The position numbers and the translations under genes were made by a program. A stretch of DNA of 64,000 nt, taken from NCBI GenBank assembly GCA_002812745.2, contig NCSJ02000166.1:28266-92265 (forward strand), in the 5' to 3' direction. Source of the DNA: Scytalidium lignicola (lineage: Eukaryota > Ascomycota > Leotiomycetes). The notes beneath the pieces were generated by a model that saw only the letters and a list, made by a program, of their open reading frames with translations, was not told where the DNA came from and made no database searches. Positions 36,059 to 47,041 of the stretch are shown piece by piece (positions within the stretch are counted from its first letter, which is position 1; each line of letters starts with the position of its first letter).

Positions 36059-37129
36059 CTATACGGCCGCTTTTAGTAATACATCATCTTTCCAGCCCAT
36101 GGCCCGAATTTGTATCTTCATACTTTCCAACACTCTTTCCTTGACCGTATTTTGAGCGCCTTTGGTTCTATCACTCACATCCGTGCCTACAAATGCACCA
36201 TGGGTGCTCTGAAACTCGTACTTCCTCAAAATATCCCACATCCGCTGGATCTCCTCGGGAGGGAGAGGAATCATGTTGGGAATACTCCACATGAAAACAA
36301 AACTATTCAACCCGGGCGGCCGCTCATTTTTCTTCGACAAAGCATCAATGCTCCAATCCCCCATTGCGCTAGGCGTCGTAACCAGCGTATCCGCAATCAA
36401 CAACCGTCCAAATACCAAGCAGACCAAGCTCCCGGGGAAGTGGCCGCCCAATTTCAAGACCTTAACACCCGTCTTCTCCCCGTGGACTTCGATATCCTCC
36501 TCCGTGCTCTCGATGAATGTGCGAGCCTTTCCAAGACGATCGAGCCGGTTTAGCCATTCCATATCCTCCCAGCTCATGTACACGGGACAATCAAAAGTCT
36601 CGGCCCAGTCCAAGTGCGTGGTATAGTAATGCGGATGAGAGATGACGATCGCAGCCAGCCCGCCCAGACTGTTGATCCAGTCGATGGTTTCCTGGTCCAG
36701 ATACGTGATGCAGTCCCACAGGACGTTTCCGAGCGGCGTCTGGATGAGAACGGCGCGTTGGCCGATGGCGAATTTGGGCTCGGTCCATATCGACCAGAAT
36801 CGGGGGTCGTCGGCGAATTGCTTGCGCTGGTTCTTGTAGGGACCTTTCTGGAGCGAGGAGAGGGTTGTGAAGGTCTGCCCCGTGGGAGGGACGAACTGTC
36901 GGGGATCGTCACAGATTCGACAGCGCGTTAGGAGGTTGACGTCGTCGGTGTCAAATTGCGTGCCGCAGGCCGTACAGATGAGGAGGTTCTCGGTGTTGGA
37001 GGTCATGCTGCCTGCTGGTGGGGTTGAGGTGAAGGGGCGGATGGGACCTTCAAAGGCATCTGATATACCGACGTTTCTGTCCGAAGACATGTATGAGACC
37101 TCGAAGGGGGAGGGGTGGTCGAGGTCCAT
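36059..37129 (-). CDS. Metallo-beta-lactamase-fold protein with N-terminal zinc ribbon
   Basis: A single exon of 356 residues with GC content visibly above its neighbours. An N-terminal zinc ribbon is suggested by CTAC and CRIC (residues about 52-73). The hydrolase fold follows: GNVLWDCITYL, AAIVISHPHYYTTHLDWA, KVLKLGGHFPGSLVCL, GRLLIADTLVTTPS and FQSTHGAFVG. The canonical HxHxDH metal motif reads H-P-H-Y-Y-T here. The first two His are kept, but the Asp and third His of that box are lost, although His (GGHF), Asp (IADT) and His (STHG) of later boxes remain. It may therefore bind one metal or none at the second site. The substrate is unknown. In-frame Met at 14 and 42 are alternative starts; Met 42 lies just before the zinc ribbon. 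Confidence 0.85.
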   Translation of the reverse strand: MDLDHPSPFEVSYMSSDRNVGISDAFEGPIRPFTSTPPAGSMTSNTENLLICTACGTQFDTDDVNLLTRCRICDDPRQFVPPTGQTFTTLSSLQKGPYKNQRKQFADDPRFWSIWTEPKFAIGQRAVLIQTPLGNVLWDCITYLDQETIDWINSLGGLAAIVISHPHYYTTHLDWAETFDCPVYMSWEDMEWLNRLDRLGKARTFIESTEEDIEVHGEKTGVKVLKLGGHFPGSLVCLVFGRLLIADTLVTTPSAMGDWSIDALSKKNERPPGLNSFVFMWSIPNMIPLPPEEIQRMWDILRKYEFQSTHGAFVGTDVSDRTKGAQNTVKERVLESMKIQIRAMGWKDDVLLKAAV

Positions 37130-37575
37130 GGTGTTTTATGGAGTGACTGATGGGACGCCTTCTTCCGCCATGAACCCAATGTTATTTTTGCCGGGCTCTT
37201 CCGTCTTGGAATTAGAGGGGTGGTTTTTTGGAAAAAGGTGGGGTTGGAGGTGGGAGGGGAGAGAGTGATGCAGTAGAGAGGAGGAGGAGAGCTAAAGCAG
37301 CTGTCTGGCTGAAGCTTTCCCCATAACTTATCAGCAAGCCTTATCTGATTACGGGAGGTCAAGCAGGCAGGCAGGAAGGAAGGAAGTGACCGCTTATCGC
37401 AGGCTTAAAGGTTAACTTATCCGATAACCCCTCAATCTTCCTCGTTCACCGATGGTTTGTTGAGCTTCGTTCCTTCTATTTATTTCTTTCTTTCTTTATA
37501 CTTGTAGAAAATTCGTAATTGGGATTTTCCTTTTTCCTGGAATGCGATAGAAATTTTCAAAATCCGTCTGCAAAT
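37130..37575. other. Divergent promoter between metallo-beta-lactamase and amidase genes
   Basis: About 446 bp between two starts, with purine-rich and pyrimidine-rich tracts (AGGAAGGAAGG near 37375, TTTCTTTC near 37485). No gene seen. Confidence 0.5.
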
Positions 37576-39503
37576 ATGGTTTACTTGCTAGATTATCTCC
37601 AACACCGGCGGGACTGGTACGTCCTGACCCCATCTTTCTCCCCCCCCCACCTTTTAAGCTTCAGTACAAGTAGAAATCGTTATCTTATGGCTTGAAGTTG
37701 TCGTTGGAGCTCCCCGACGGATCGAACTACTGTAGCTTAGAGCCGACAAAGCTGACCTACCAACATAGCAAATTCAAACAAGCCGAACGAGTGCAACGCA
37801 TCAATGGCCTGACTGCTTACCATGGAGTATTCACATCTGCCCAACGAGAGATTCTCCAGAAGCCCATTGAAGAGCTTGTCCAAGATGTCCATAAGCAAGT
37901 TATCCAGCCAATTGACATCCTCCGTGCATACGGAAAGGCTGCAATCAAAGCACATGAGAAGAGCAATTGCGTCACGGAAGTTATGATCGGTGCTGCAGAG
38001 GGCTGGGTGACTGATGGAAGCATTAATATGAAAGGTCCCCTTGCTGGAATTCCCATCAGTCTTAAGGATTCAATTGTGGTTGGCGGATTCGATACTACCG
38101 TGGGATACAGCAGCAATGTGGGAAACAAGGTGCCCGGTGATGGGTCGATGGTGAGATTGCTCAAGGATGCTGGTGCGGTACCGTATGTTAAGACGAACCT
38201 GCCAATTACTCTGTTGAGTTTTGAGTCTACGAATGATGTCTGGGGCCGCTGCACCAATCCTCATAACAGCAAGTATTCACCTGGTGGCTCTACCGGTGGT
38301 GAGTCCGCATTACTGGCCTCTGGTGGTGGAAGAATTGGTATTGGAAGTGATGTTGCTGGAAGCGTTAGAGTACCAGCTCATTTCTCAGGCATCTACAGCT
38401 TGAAATGCTCGACTGGGCGCTGGCCAAAGAACGGCATGGTTACTAGTATGCCAGGCCAGGAAGGTATCCCTAGTGTGTTCAGTCCGATGGCTAGAACTCT
38501 AGGAGATCTTTCGTACTTTGCGAAGTCCCTGATAAGCATGCAACCGTGGAAGTATGATCATTCAGTCCACCCGATTCCATGGCGACAAGATCTTTATGAA
38601 ACTTACTCGGAAAAAAAGAAATTTAAGGTAGGCATCTTACGAACTGATGGTGTCGTGGATCCAAGTCCAGCTTGTGCTAGGGCGTTAGAAGAAGTAGCTG
38701 CAGCACTGAAGAAGGAAGGCCATGAAGTAGTCGACGTCGATCCTCCATCTCCTTACGAGGCACTCTGTATCGCCTCTTACCTCCTTAATGCAGATGGTTG
38801 CAAAACTTTCAAATCCTTCTTCCGAGCTGGTGAGTGGGAGGATAAGGGCGCAGAACAAATGAGCTGGCTTATGAAGCTTCCAAGTCCTTTTAAATGGGTA
38901 TACTACCTCTGGGTGAAATATGTCCGACGTGATGACATCTGGGCGGGCCTGATTCGAGACTGGAGGGAGAAATCCGCATTTGAGAATTGGCAGCTGGTTG
39001 TCAAGCGGGAGGCCTACAAGGCGAAGTTCCATGCTTGGTGGAGAGATGAAGCTCAAATCGATTTCATGATTACTCCTCCTAACGCCACTCCTGCGGTACC
39101 TCATGATGCTATGAAGGATGCCGTCAGCAGCTGTGGTTATACGTTCCTGTTTAACCTGGTAAGCTTGTCCCAACAGTGTCCCCCATCATACTTACGCTCA
39201 TCTTTGTGAAAATTGATGCTTATATAAATGGTTATGGTGTAGCTCGATTATAGCACTGGCATAATTCCCATCACCCATGTTGACAAAGAGCTCGATGAAC
39301 TCCCATCCACCTTCTCCATAAAGAAACTAAACGGAGTGGCACAAGGAGCATACAAGCACTATGATGCAGCCGCCATGCATGGTCTTCCAGTCGCAGTCCA
39401 AGTTGTAGGTCAGCGATTAGAGGAAGAGAAAGTATTGGCTATCATGAAGAGAGTGGAGGACTCTCTAGGAGAGAATAAGTACGAATTACTTGAAATCGAT
39501 TAA
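37576..39503 (+). CDS. Amidase-signature hydrolase
   Basis: This member of the amidase-signature family hydrolyses carboxamides through a Ser-cisSer-Lys triad. The Lys is in PISLKDSI, and the two Ser are in SPGGSTGGESALL followed by the glycine-rich GIGSDVAGSVRVPAHFSGIY. The main exon (to 39158) and the last exon (39243-39503) splice in phase. The C-terminus shows the usual AAMHGLPVAVQVVGQRLEEE. Length is about 587 residues, matching fungal acetamidase or fatty-acid-amide-hydrolase-like enzymes. The substrate cannot be read from sequence. The proposed first exon (37576-37616) ends in a phase that no visible AG acceptor before the main exon matches, so the first 14 residues and the join are uncertain. 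No signal peptide is visible. Confidence 0.88.
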
Positions 39504-40032
39504 ACAGATCCAGTCTCCTCCTTCCTCCGTCCCTCCTTCCTTCCTCATTCCTCCTTTTTGTTGATATCGGGAAAACGGAGTTAAGAACGTTTAACCTAGG
39601 GGTGTTGCATGTATCATAATTTGAGATAATCTTATCATCTTACCAATGAAATTTGTTTGAAAGGTAAGATATTCTAAAGCAAGAACAGGGGGTGTTATAA
39701 TGTGCTATTTGGGGAGAAGGGAACGGGAACGGGGGATGTTAAGGAGGCCGTTATTTGAGGGGAGGGTGGTATTGGACAAACTCCGAGATCGGCTCCACGC
39801 CCCGCGATTCAGCCTTGTTGTATGTAAATAGTATAGAGGGGAGGTATAATACGAATTGATATATATAAATAGCAGTAGAATCTCAAGATATGGAGCTTTA
39901 TCAATCGATTATTCTTGTGGATGTTTGATAAGAGGGTTGAAAATATTGAGCTACTAATTTTGGACATTTTCNTTTTACTTATTTTTTGGGCTCATATTCT
40001 AAATTTCGATATCAGTTTTCTTCTAAAGGAAT
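39504..40032. other. Intergenic, promoter of methyltransferase gene
   Basis: 3' flank of the amidase gene with a CCTT-rich tract just after the stop, then AT-rich promoter. An N before TTTT at 39972. No gene seen. Confidence 0.5.
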
Positions 40033-41341
40033 ATGTCTTCAACGTCTGCTGAAGACCATTGGTCATCTGAGGTTTGTTATATTGAANTTTTTTTATAAAA
40101 ATCCTTTCCTTTCCTATTCCTATTTACCTCCCTAACGTAATGTATGTATGCATGTATATATATATATATATTTCAGTGCTAATACTAATGCTATGAAAAA
40201 AAAGGCGTACCGGAATGCAGCCTCATTTGTGCCGAAATTGGCTACCAAGATCCTTCAATGGGCGGATATCCAGCCCGATGATAGGATTCTGGATGTTGGA
40301 TGTGGTGGTAAGGATATTCCCCCTCATCTTCTTCCCTGGTTCTATTTATCTTAGTTGACTATGTATTCATGCAATTGAATTTATTTATTACTGTTGTTTT
40401 TGTTTTAAATGATTGTTTTGCGGCTGGTTATTTGGATAGGGAGTATTTTAAGATTCTCTCTTCAATGACATCCTGGTTATGCGGGAATAGACTCCCTCAC
40501 TCTCCTCTTGATGATGCAGAAAAAGATGTCAGAAATGTTGATTAGCATAAAACTAATGTCATTGATCACTACTAGATGGTGTAATCGACCTCCAGATAGC
40601 ACCTATTCTAAGCAAAGGCAGTGGCCGAGTCCATGGTATCGACAGCTCACCGAACATGATAGCTGCTGCTAAGACAGCGGCAATATGTAGACTGGACGCG
40701 GTGGACCGATGTACATTCGAAGGTTGGTAGACCCCTGGCTATCCTTACTCATTCTTTCCCTATGCTCACGGATATTTTCCACAGTCCTCGACGCAACCCA
40801 CCTTCTCCTAAAACAGGAACTCCAGCAGCAGAACTACAACAAGGTCTTCTCTAATGCTGCCATGCACTGGATCCTCTGTTCGTCTGACCACCGCGAAGCC
40901 TTCTTCCGTGGTGTCTATAATGCCTTGGAACCTTCTGGCGTCTTTGTATTCGAGATGGGCGGCATGGGTAATTGTGCGGAGATGCGTACTGCGCTGCTCA
41001 GCGTGGTCGGCAGAAGAATCGGGTTGGAGCGAGCACGGAAGGTAGATCCATGGTTTTTCCCGAATGAGGCGTGGATGAAGAAGATGCTTGAGCAGACTGT
41101 GGGCGGCTTTAAGGTGGAGAGGAGCGAGATAGAGTATAGACCTACGAAGAGCGATGCTGGGGGGATTGAAGGATGGGTGAGACTGATGGGGAAGCAGTTC
41201 TTCGATGCACTTGATCACCAGGAGCAGAGAGAGGAGTGTGTGAAGGAACTTTGCGAGGTTTTGAAAACGGTTTGTGAGACGCTGGATGGAGATGAGTATA
41301 TTGGATATGTGAGATTGAGGGTTTTGGCTAGGAAGATTTGA
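40033..41341 (+). CDS. SAM-dependent methyltransferase
   Basis: Four exons (40033-40071, 40205-40307, 40576-40722, 40785-41341) splice in phase to 281 residues. The class I fold is clear: motif I is ILDVGCGDGVIDLQIA, followed by VHGIDSSPNMIAAAK (motif II acid), FEVLDATH, and YNKVFSNAAMHWI (motif IV). The second exon is best begun at the AG that ends an A run (GCGTACCGG), because the more obvious TTTCAG acceptor at 40176 leads straight to a stop. This choice restores EDHWSSEAYRNAASFVPKL, the standard N-terminus of this family, which includes trans-aconitate-methyltransferase-like enzymes. The substrate is unknown. The intron contains an N (40087) that does not affect the protein. Confidence 0.87.
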
Positions 41342-41594
41342 GAAATGAGAGATCCAATCGTCGCTTGTCTGGAGTAATAGGACTTGGCAATTTAACAACT
41401 CTGAGAGATGCGCTGTATGAACTCGTGGTCAGTAGTTGTTTTCTATCGAGCCAGCCTACCTAATTTAATATTGATGAAGTAGCTTCCAAGAGAAAGTAAT
41501 CTCTAGCTAAATCCAGGAGCTCCTTTTGGCGATAAGTACTGTAAGAGCCAAATCGAGACACTTTCATTCATTCTAACACATAGCAAAATACTNG

Positions 41595-41634
<40 letters not shown>

Positions 41635-43259
41635 CTAAGCATACTTCTCACGACGCATGACGGTTACCCCATGCTGTAGACTGACTGTATCGTGCATGCC
41701 AACTATCTAGCACCGGCCGTGCGGGCCAGCTGGTCCGAGATTGCTGAGCTCTTTACGTGAGGCAGTTGCGTACGGGACAGTACCACCTATGACGATGATA
41801 GTCAACCCCCGTCGGTCCACCACCGGCATTGCGAATGCTCCCTTGATAGAAACAGGTAAACAAGCATGCTAAGGAACAGTAGAGAAGGCTTGAGAAGGGA
41901 TGGAAATTCCCAAACGGGGGACGGAACCAACAGGTGAGGCTGGTGAAATCGTGGGGTCGGTGGCCAGGTTGGACACCCCAGATGCTCGCTACATTGCGGT
42001 GGTGTGTTCGCTCCGTGGATGGACCAACATGCAACGGTATGGCCACAGTGACGTCGGGGCATCAGCACTTGGAAGAAACGAGAGGCTGAATTGTGCTCAG
42101 CCAAGCCCCAGGGCCACTGAAGGGGATAAGGGCGTGGAAGGGGTGTGGTGATCCCATCGTGCTTCTGCCAGGGGTATTTGGGTGGGATGGTTGGCAGTTG
42201 GTTGGTCGTGAACCTGAGATTGCCTTGTGGTAGCCTGTGGTGGCCTGAGTCCACCAGTTGTCACTGCCCGTTTGGGGCCAAGCGCACCCGTGCTATGGCC
42301 TGGTGCCCCGGGTGGTGGGACGGTGCCACTGTCGTCAGACCCTCTGCCGCATCTACAGTAAACGGCAAACACAAACGCCTGCTCGATGCTGGTGATGGGA
42401 ATGTGCGCACCATTCTTCTGCGCCCTCCGCGGGCACACATGTTCATGTTCACATCTTACTGATCCTCCTGTAGTGAGTCTTTTTGGGAGTCAGTTAATCA
42501 GTCAGTCCGTCAGTCAGCAAAGAAAAACAGGAGAGAACTGAGTCGCTGGTGCTCAACTCAACCCAACCCACGCACTCTCAGACCGTCCCGGAGCTTTCCT
42601 TTGCTTCACCCTCTTTCCTCTGTTTCCATTTCCTACTTCTATTCCTAATCAACCCGCTTGTTGGTTGAATATCCAAGAAGACTCATTTCAATCAAGTTTC
42701 TCTCTTATTCTTGTCTCCTTATCCTTCCGTAAGTCTGCCGGGCGTGTGATCCCCTAGCTCCTGGCTATTCCCCTATTTGATGCTTTCCAATATCGCAACT
42801 TCCTTCATTGGGCTTCACAACTTCTTCTCCACAAGAAGCATCACTTTCTCCTTGAACACCTGGATTTCTAACCATTGTCTTGGATAGTTCTTTGCGTGTT
42901 TGAAGCAAGCAGGCAAGCTGCCAAAGTAACCAAGCGAGGTTTCTCTGCAGATACCCTTTTATTTGCGTTACTTTCGCCTCTCCACAATATCTCTTCTGCT
43001 CTTATCCCTTTTCGAATAAATAAGAATATTGGGTCAGCTGATTTGCAACCAATCCTCATCGTGATCATCTAGTTTGGATATATTAGAGGCTGCAGTCGGA
43101 CGAGACAAGATCATACATCACATGATACTCGTCCTAAGGAGTGTAACTTCTTAGAGAGAAGACATTAAGATACACAGAGCCACCTAGATTATTGAAACCC
43201 ATACAGACTTCCTCGATTCCTAGTCAAGACGACACCAAAAGAAATGATATAGCAACACT
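41342..43259. other. Intergenic / leader of hybrid histidine kinase, 1.9 kb
   Basis: No supported gene. It contains a TC microsatellite (41598-41629) and a GC-rich block at about 41700-42450 whose frames on both strands lack domains. A TCAG-repeat lies near 42487-42519, and pyrimidine-rich leader sequence precedes the kinase ATG. Part of it is probably a long 5' UTR. Confidence 0.5.
41598..41629 (+). repeat. TC microsatellite
   Basis: A 32-bp uninterrupted TC tract just after an N (41593). Confidence 0.9.
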
Positions 43260-46113
43260 ATGACACACGACAATGGTCTTTCAACAGATGCCCCAGCTTC
43301 CAAGCTAACCCCGAACCCAAATCTTCCCAAATACCAACCATTATCGCCGAAATTAAATACTGAGATAGAGCAGCTTAATACGCCCAACGAGAGGATGTCA
43401 TCGCTACTGGGTGATGCCAATCGACGAGAGCTAGGATTAGAAATCGTACCATCCCTTCAAAATGAAGCTAGCCCGATTACCTCAATGCCTCGTCCATCCT
43501 TGTCTTCAGACTCAGCTACAGATCTGGTGAGAGAGATCATACACGGCTTTAGTCTGACCGAAATATAACTAACTTCTGTATTTTAGCGCCGAGAACTGCG
43601 CGCGGTCCTATCTCACGCGCATGTCTCTCTGGTTACGATCGATACCAATAGACGGATACTATCTACGAAAGGCCCTTTTATCTGGGTTTCAGAAAACAAT
43701 GGCAATAGTTCCAACAAGAAATATACCAGACCACTCGCTGGTGATAACTACATAGGTCGTGATATTTACGACATCGTATCATTCTCATCTAATGATGCTT
43801 CCAAAGGCAGCATTTCTGAAGTTCTACGTCCGATTGAGGATATCCTCAACGGCAAAATCACAGAACACACTCGAGGACATGAGATTGGGCAGAAATGGTA
43901 CAGCACGAGGTTCGAGTCTATTCCTGGAGAAAAAGAAATGGAGGCCGGCAACCCAATCCAGGGGGTTACTATTGTGAGTCTAGATATCACCGAGCTTCAG
44001 ACAAGAGACGAAGAACTTCAAAAACGTGAGAAAGAGAATAAGAGATTACTGGCCAATGAGGCTGCTGCCAGAGAAGGAAGTCGTCTGAAGAGTCAATTCC
44101 TTGCGAACATGTCTCATGAAATCCGAACGCCTATTGCTGGTGTCATCGGTATGGCGGAACTACTGGTAGATATGGATCTCACTGATGAGCAGAGAGAATG
44201 CGCAGAGATCCTCCATCGATCCGCAAATGGTCTCTTGACTGTCATCAACGATATTCTCGACTTCTCAAAGGTAGAATCGGGCCGCTTAGATGTGGAAGAG
44301 GTGCAGTTCTCTTTATCCTTAGTCGCTACGGATATAAGTAAAATGCTAGGCTTTGCTGCTGAGAGGAAGAATCTTGTCTTCGAATCAGATATATCCTTGG
44401 ACAACGACCGTGAGTTGATAGTAATGGGAGATCCCGGAAGAGTACGCCAGATTATCACCAATCTCCTGACAAATAGCATCAAATTCACCAGCGAAGGTCA
44501 CGTCAAGTTTTCTGTGTTTATCCGATCCGAGAAGCCCGATGTCGTTGATGTCAAGTTTGTTGTTGAAGACACAGGTATTGGCATCGAAGAACATGTCCTC
44601 TCACGGATTTTCGAACCCTTCACTCAAGCAGATCCTTCCACAGCTCGTCGGTATGGAGGATCTGGACTTGGCCTCACAATCAGTAAGAATCTGGTTGAAC
44701 TAATGCATGGTTCTATTAAGTTGGAATCATCACTTGGACATGGTACTACGGCGACAGTTTCGATCCCATTTAACAAGCCACAATTCCATGGTGGAACTCC
44801 CACACTGATCGAGTTGGAAAGTCTACCGGATCGACTACAGTCTGAGATGAGTGTATCATGTAGTAGTTCTGATTTCGATCACATGATTGGCACGCCACCT
44901 TTACAAAGCCCAGCTGGTTTTGATATGTTTGGAAGACGTCCGAGCAAGACGAGATCGCCTAGCATTGCAGGAGCTCTTATGGTTCCTGAGCTTGATTTGC
45001 CCGCGGCCGAAAGGGCCAAGGTTAAGGTGTTGCTCGTGGAAGACAAGTATGTCCACCCTAATTCATCCTATTGATCAATTGCTATCTATATTGCAATTTG
45101 CAACCTGAGAATCATGCTAACTCTTATGGCTGTCTAGTGCGATCAACCAGCAAGTAGCTCTGAGAACCATTCGAAAACTTGGGTTCATTGCCTCTGCTGC
45201 GTCAAATGGTCAAGAAGCGCTAGAATATCTGAAGGCCGCTGACTCTACAGAAGCTACTCACCCAAAACCGGATATAATCCTCATGGATGTTCAAATGCCT
45301 ATCATGGACGGTTATCGAGCTACGCATATCATTCGACGTCATGCACCATACAAAATGTCATCAAGACATATTCCAATAGTAGCGATGACAGCATCAGCTA
45401 TTCAAGGAGAGCGAGAAAAATGCAAAAAGGCAGGTATGGACGATTACCTTAGTAAACCAGTCATGAGGCATACACTAGAAAAGATGCTTGTCCAATGGAC
45501 AATAAAGAAGCATGGATTTCGAGCACGAACTGATGATGAGAGCGAATGCTCTGCCTCAGAACCTGGTAGTGGTTGTGATCTCAGTCCCAGTCCTTCAGTT
45601 CTTGAACTGGAAACAGTGTCTGAGGGTCCGTATAATATTAGCGATGCAACAATGTTGCCCGATCACCGAAGTTCTCACCAGTTAAATCTCCCCGGTACAG
45701 AAAATGAAGGTGACCGGGAACAGATGCGTGAAGACGCTGAAGAAAAAGCTACAGCACTACGAGATGACAGGCTGATGAATGTTGCAGGAGCTGGCACTAG
45801 TACCAGACGTGACATTACACAGATGAGCGATGACACAGAACTACATATCGAGAAGTTAACAATCGAGAACGTTGAGAAACTGGATGCGGTATCAATGGGG
45901 GAGAAATCGAGAAGATGGGACGTGAGCACTGACGGTAATGATGACGACGACGATAATGCGACGAGCATAGTTGAGGAGAATCTAAGTCCTAGGAGCAAGT
46001 ACCCTTATCATAGAGAGGGTAAGGATGATGAGGACAGCAATCATGGTTCTGAGCGACCTTCGTTTAGGAGGAGGTGGCGGGATAGTGAGAGGACTATTAC
46101 TGATCATAGATAG
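43260..46113 (+). CDS. Hybrid histidine kinase with receiver domain
   Basis: Three exons (43260-43526, 43587-45046, 45138-46113) give 900 residues. Order: a disordered N-terminus; a PAS-like region (about 90-225, HVSLVTIDTNRRILS to VTIVSLDITELQ); a short coiled coil; the HisKA box NMSHEIRTPIAG with phospho-acceptor His about 266; the HATPase with NLLTNSIKF, DTGIGI, FEPFTQ and GGSGLGLTISK; and the receiver LLVEDNAINQQ with phospho-acceptor Asp about 626 in ILMDVQMPIMDG and Lys in YLSKPV. A charged tail of about 200 residues follows. It feeds a phosphorelay through an Hpt protein to response regulators. No membrane segment is visible, so it is probably soluble. It resembles the fungal group IX (TcsA/Fos-1) kinases from family memory, not a search. 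Confidence 0.95.
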
Positions 46114-47041
46114 GTTCTATTTTGGTCTTTGTTTTTGTTTGNTTTTTTTAATATTTCTGATTTTGAGTTTTTGGGAAGGCCTACACGGTTAACATCATAG
46201 CTTAGGCGTTTTGGGAGGTAAGGAGCCGGATAATATCTACTGTTCCCCCCTCATTTTGGGACCAAGGGACGGCAAGGCAACAATTTTGGGTTATATTTAT
46301 GGCTTGCTAAAAGATTCAAGATTTTTTTTTTTTTTTTTTTTTTGCATGGGATTGTGCTATGTACGCTTATCTGATGATACCTTCCTCTCATTTATGAGCA
46401 AAAGGAAATTTCTGCAATGTTTGGTTATTTGTTATTTGTTTTTAAGAGGATTTGGATTACAGTTAAAAGAGAAGTATTTCGATGTACTAGGACGGAGATA
46501 AAAAGTAAGGTATTTCAAAGCAACTGGCATTAATTTCCCTCTATAGTACACGCAACGAAAAGAAAACGAAAGAAAGGAGCACAGAGCAAAAAAACCCCTC
46601 TGCCTCCTAAGACAGGAAAATGAGGCTCATGTAATCATTGTTATTTCAGACTTCAGACCCCGGATATTTCCCTTTTTCCCTTTCTGTCCCCCACCACTCT
46701 CTTCTCTCTGTTCAAAGTGATCAAGTTTGATCAAAGTCCACGGATCGATCAGGCCTCCAGAGATTTAAAAACAAGCCTAGAACAAAATAGAAAAAATAAA
46801 CACTGTCAAGCCAGCAGGCCGTCAATGGAGGGGTCGGCGATACCACGGAATAAAAAGGGGAAATAGAAGGAAGGGACGCGTGGAAACAAGAAGATAGTTT
46901 CTCTCCACAATCCTGAACAATATTTAACTAACTACCAATGGATCCATCCATCCAACCATCGCCACAAAAACAAAAGAAAGATCAAGACCAGAACTCCAGG
47001 GGCTATGCCGCGTAAAGTTAGTTACCCTGAAACCCAGAGGT
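46114..47041. other. Intergenic between convergent genes
   Basis: 3' flanks of the histidine kinase and SIN3 genes. An N before T runs (46142) and a 22-base poly-T tract (46322-46343). No gene seen. Confidence 0.5.
46322..46343 (+). repeat. Poly-T tract
   Basis: Twenty-two consecutive T in the 3' flank of the histidine kinase gene. Confidence 0.9.

Noticed and set aside
42097..42462. Pair of about 105-113-codon frames on opposite strands in the GC-rich block
   Set aside because: High GC content lengthens chance frames; no domain, and it lies in the likely leader of the histidine kinase.
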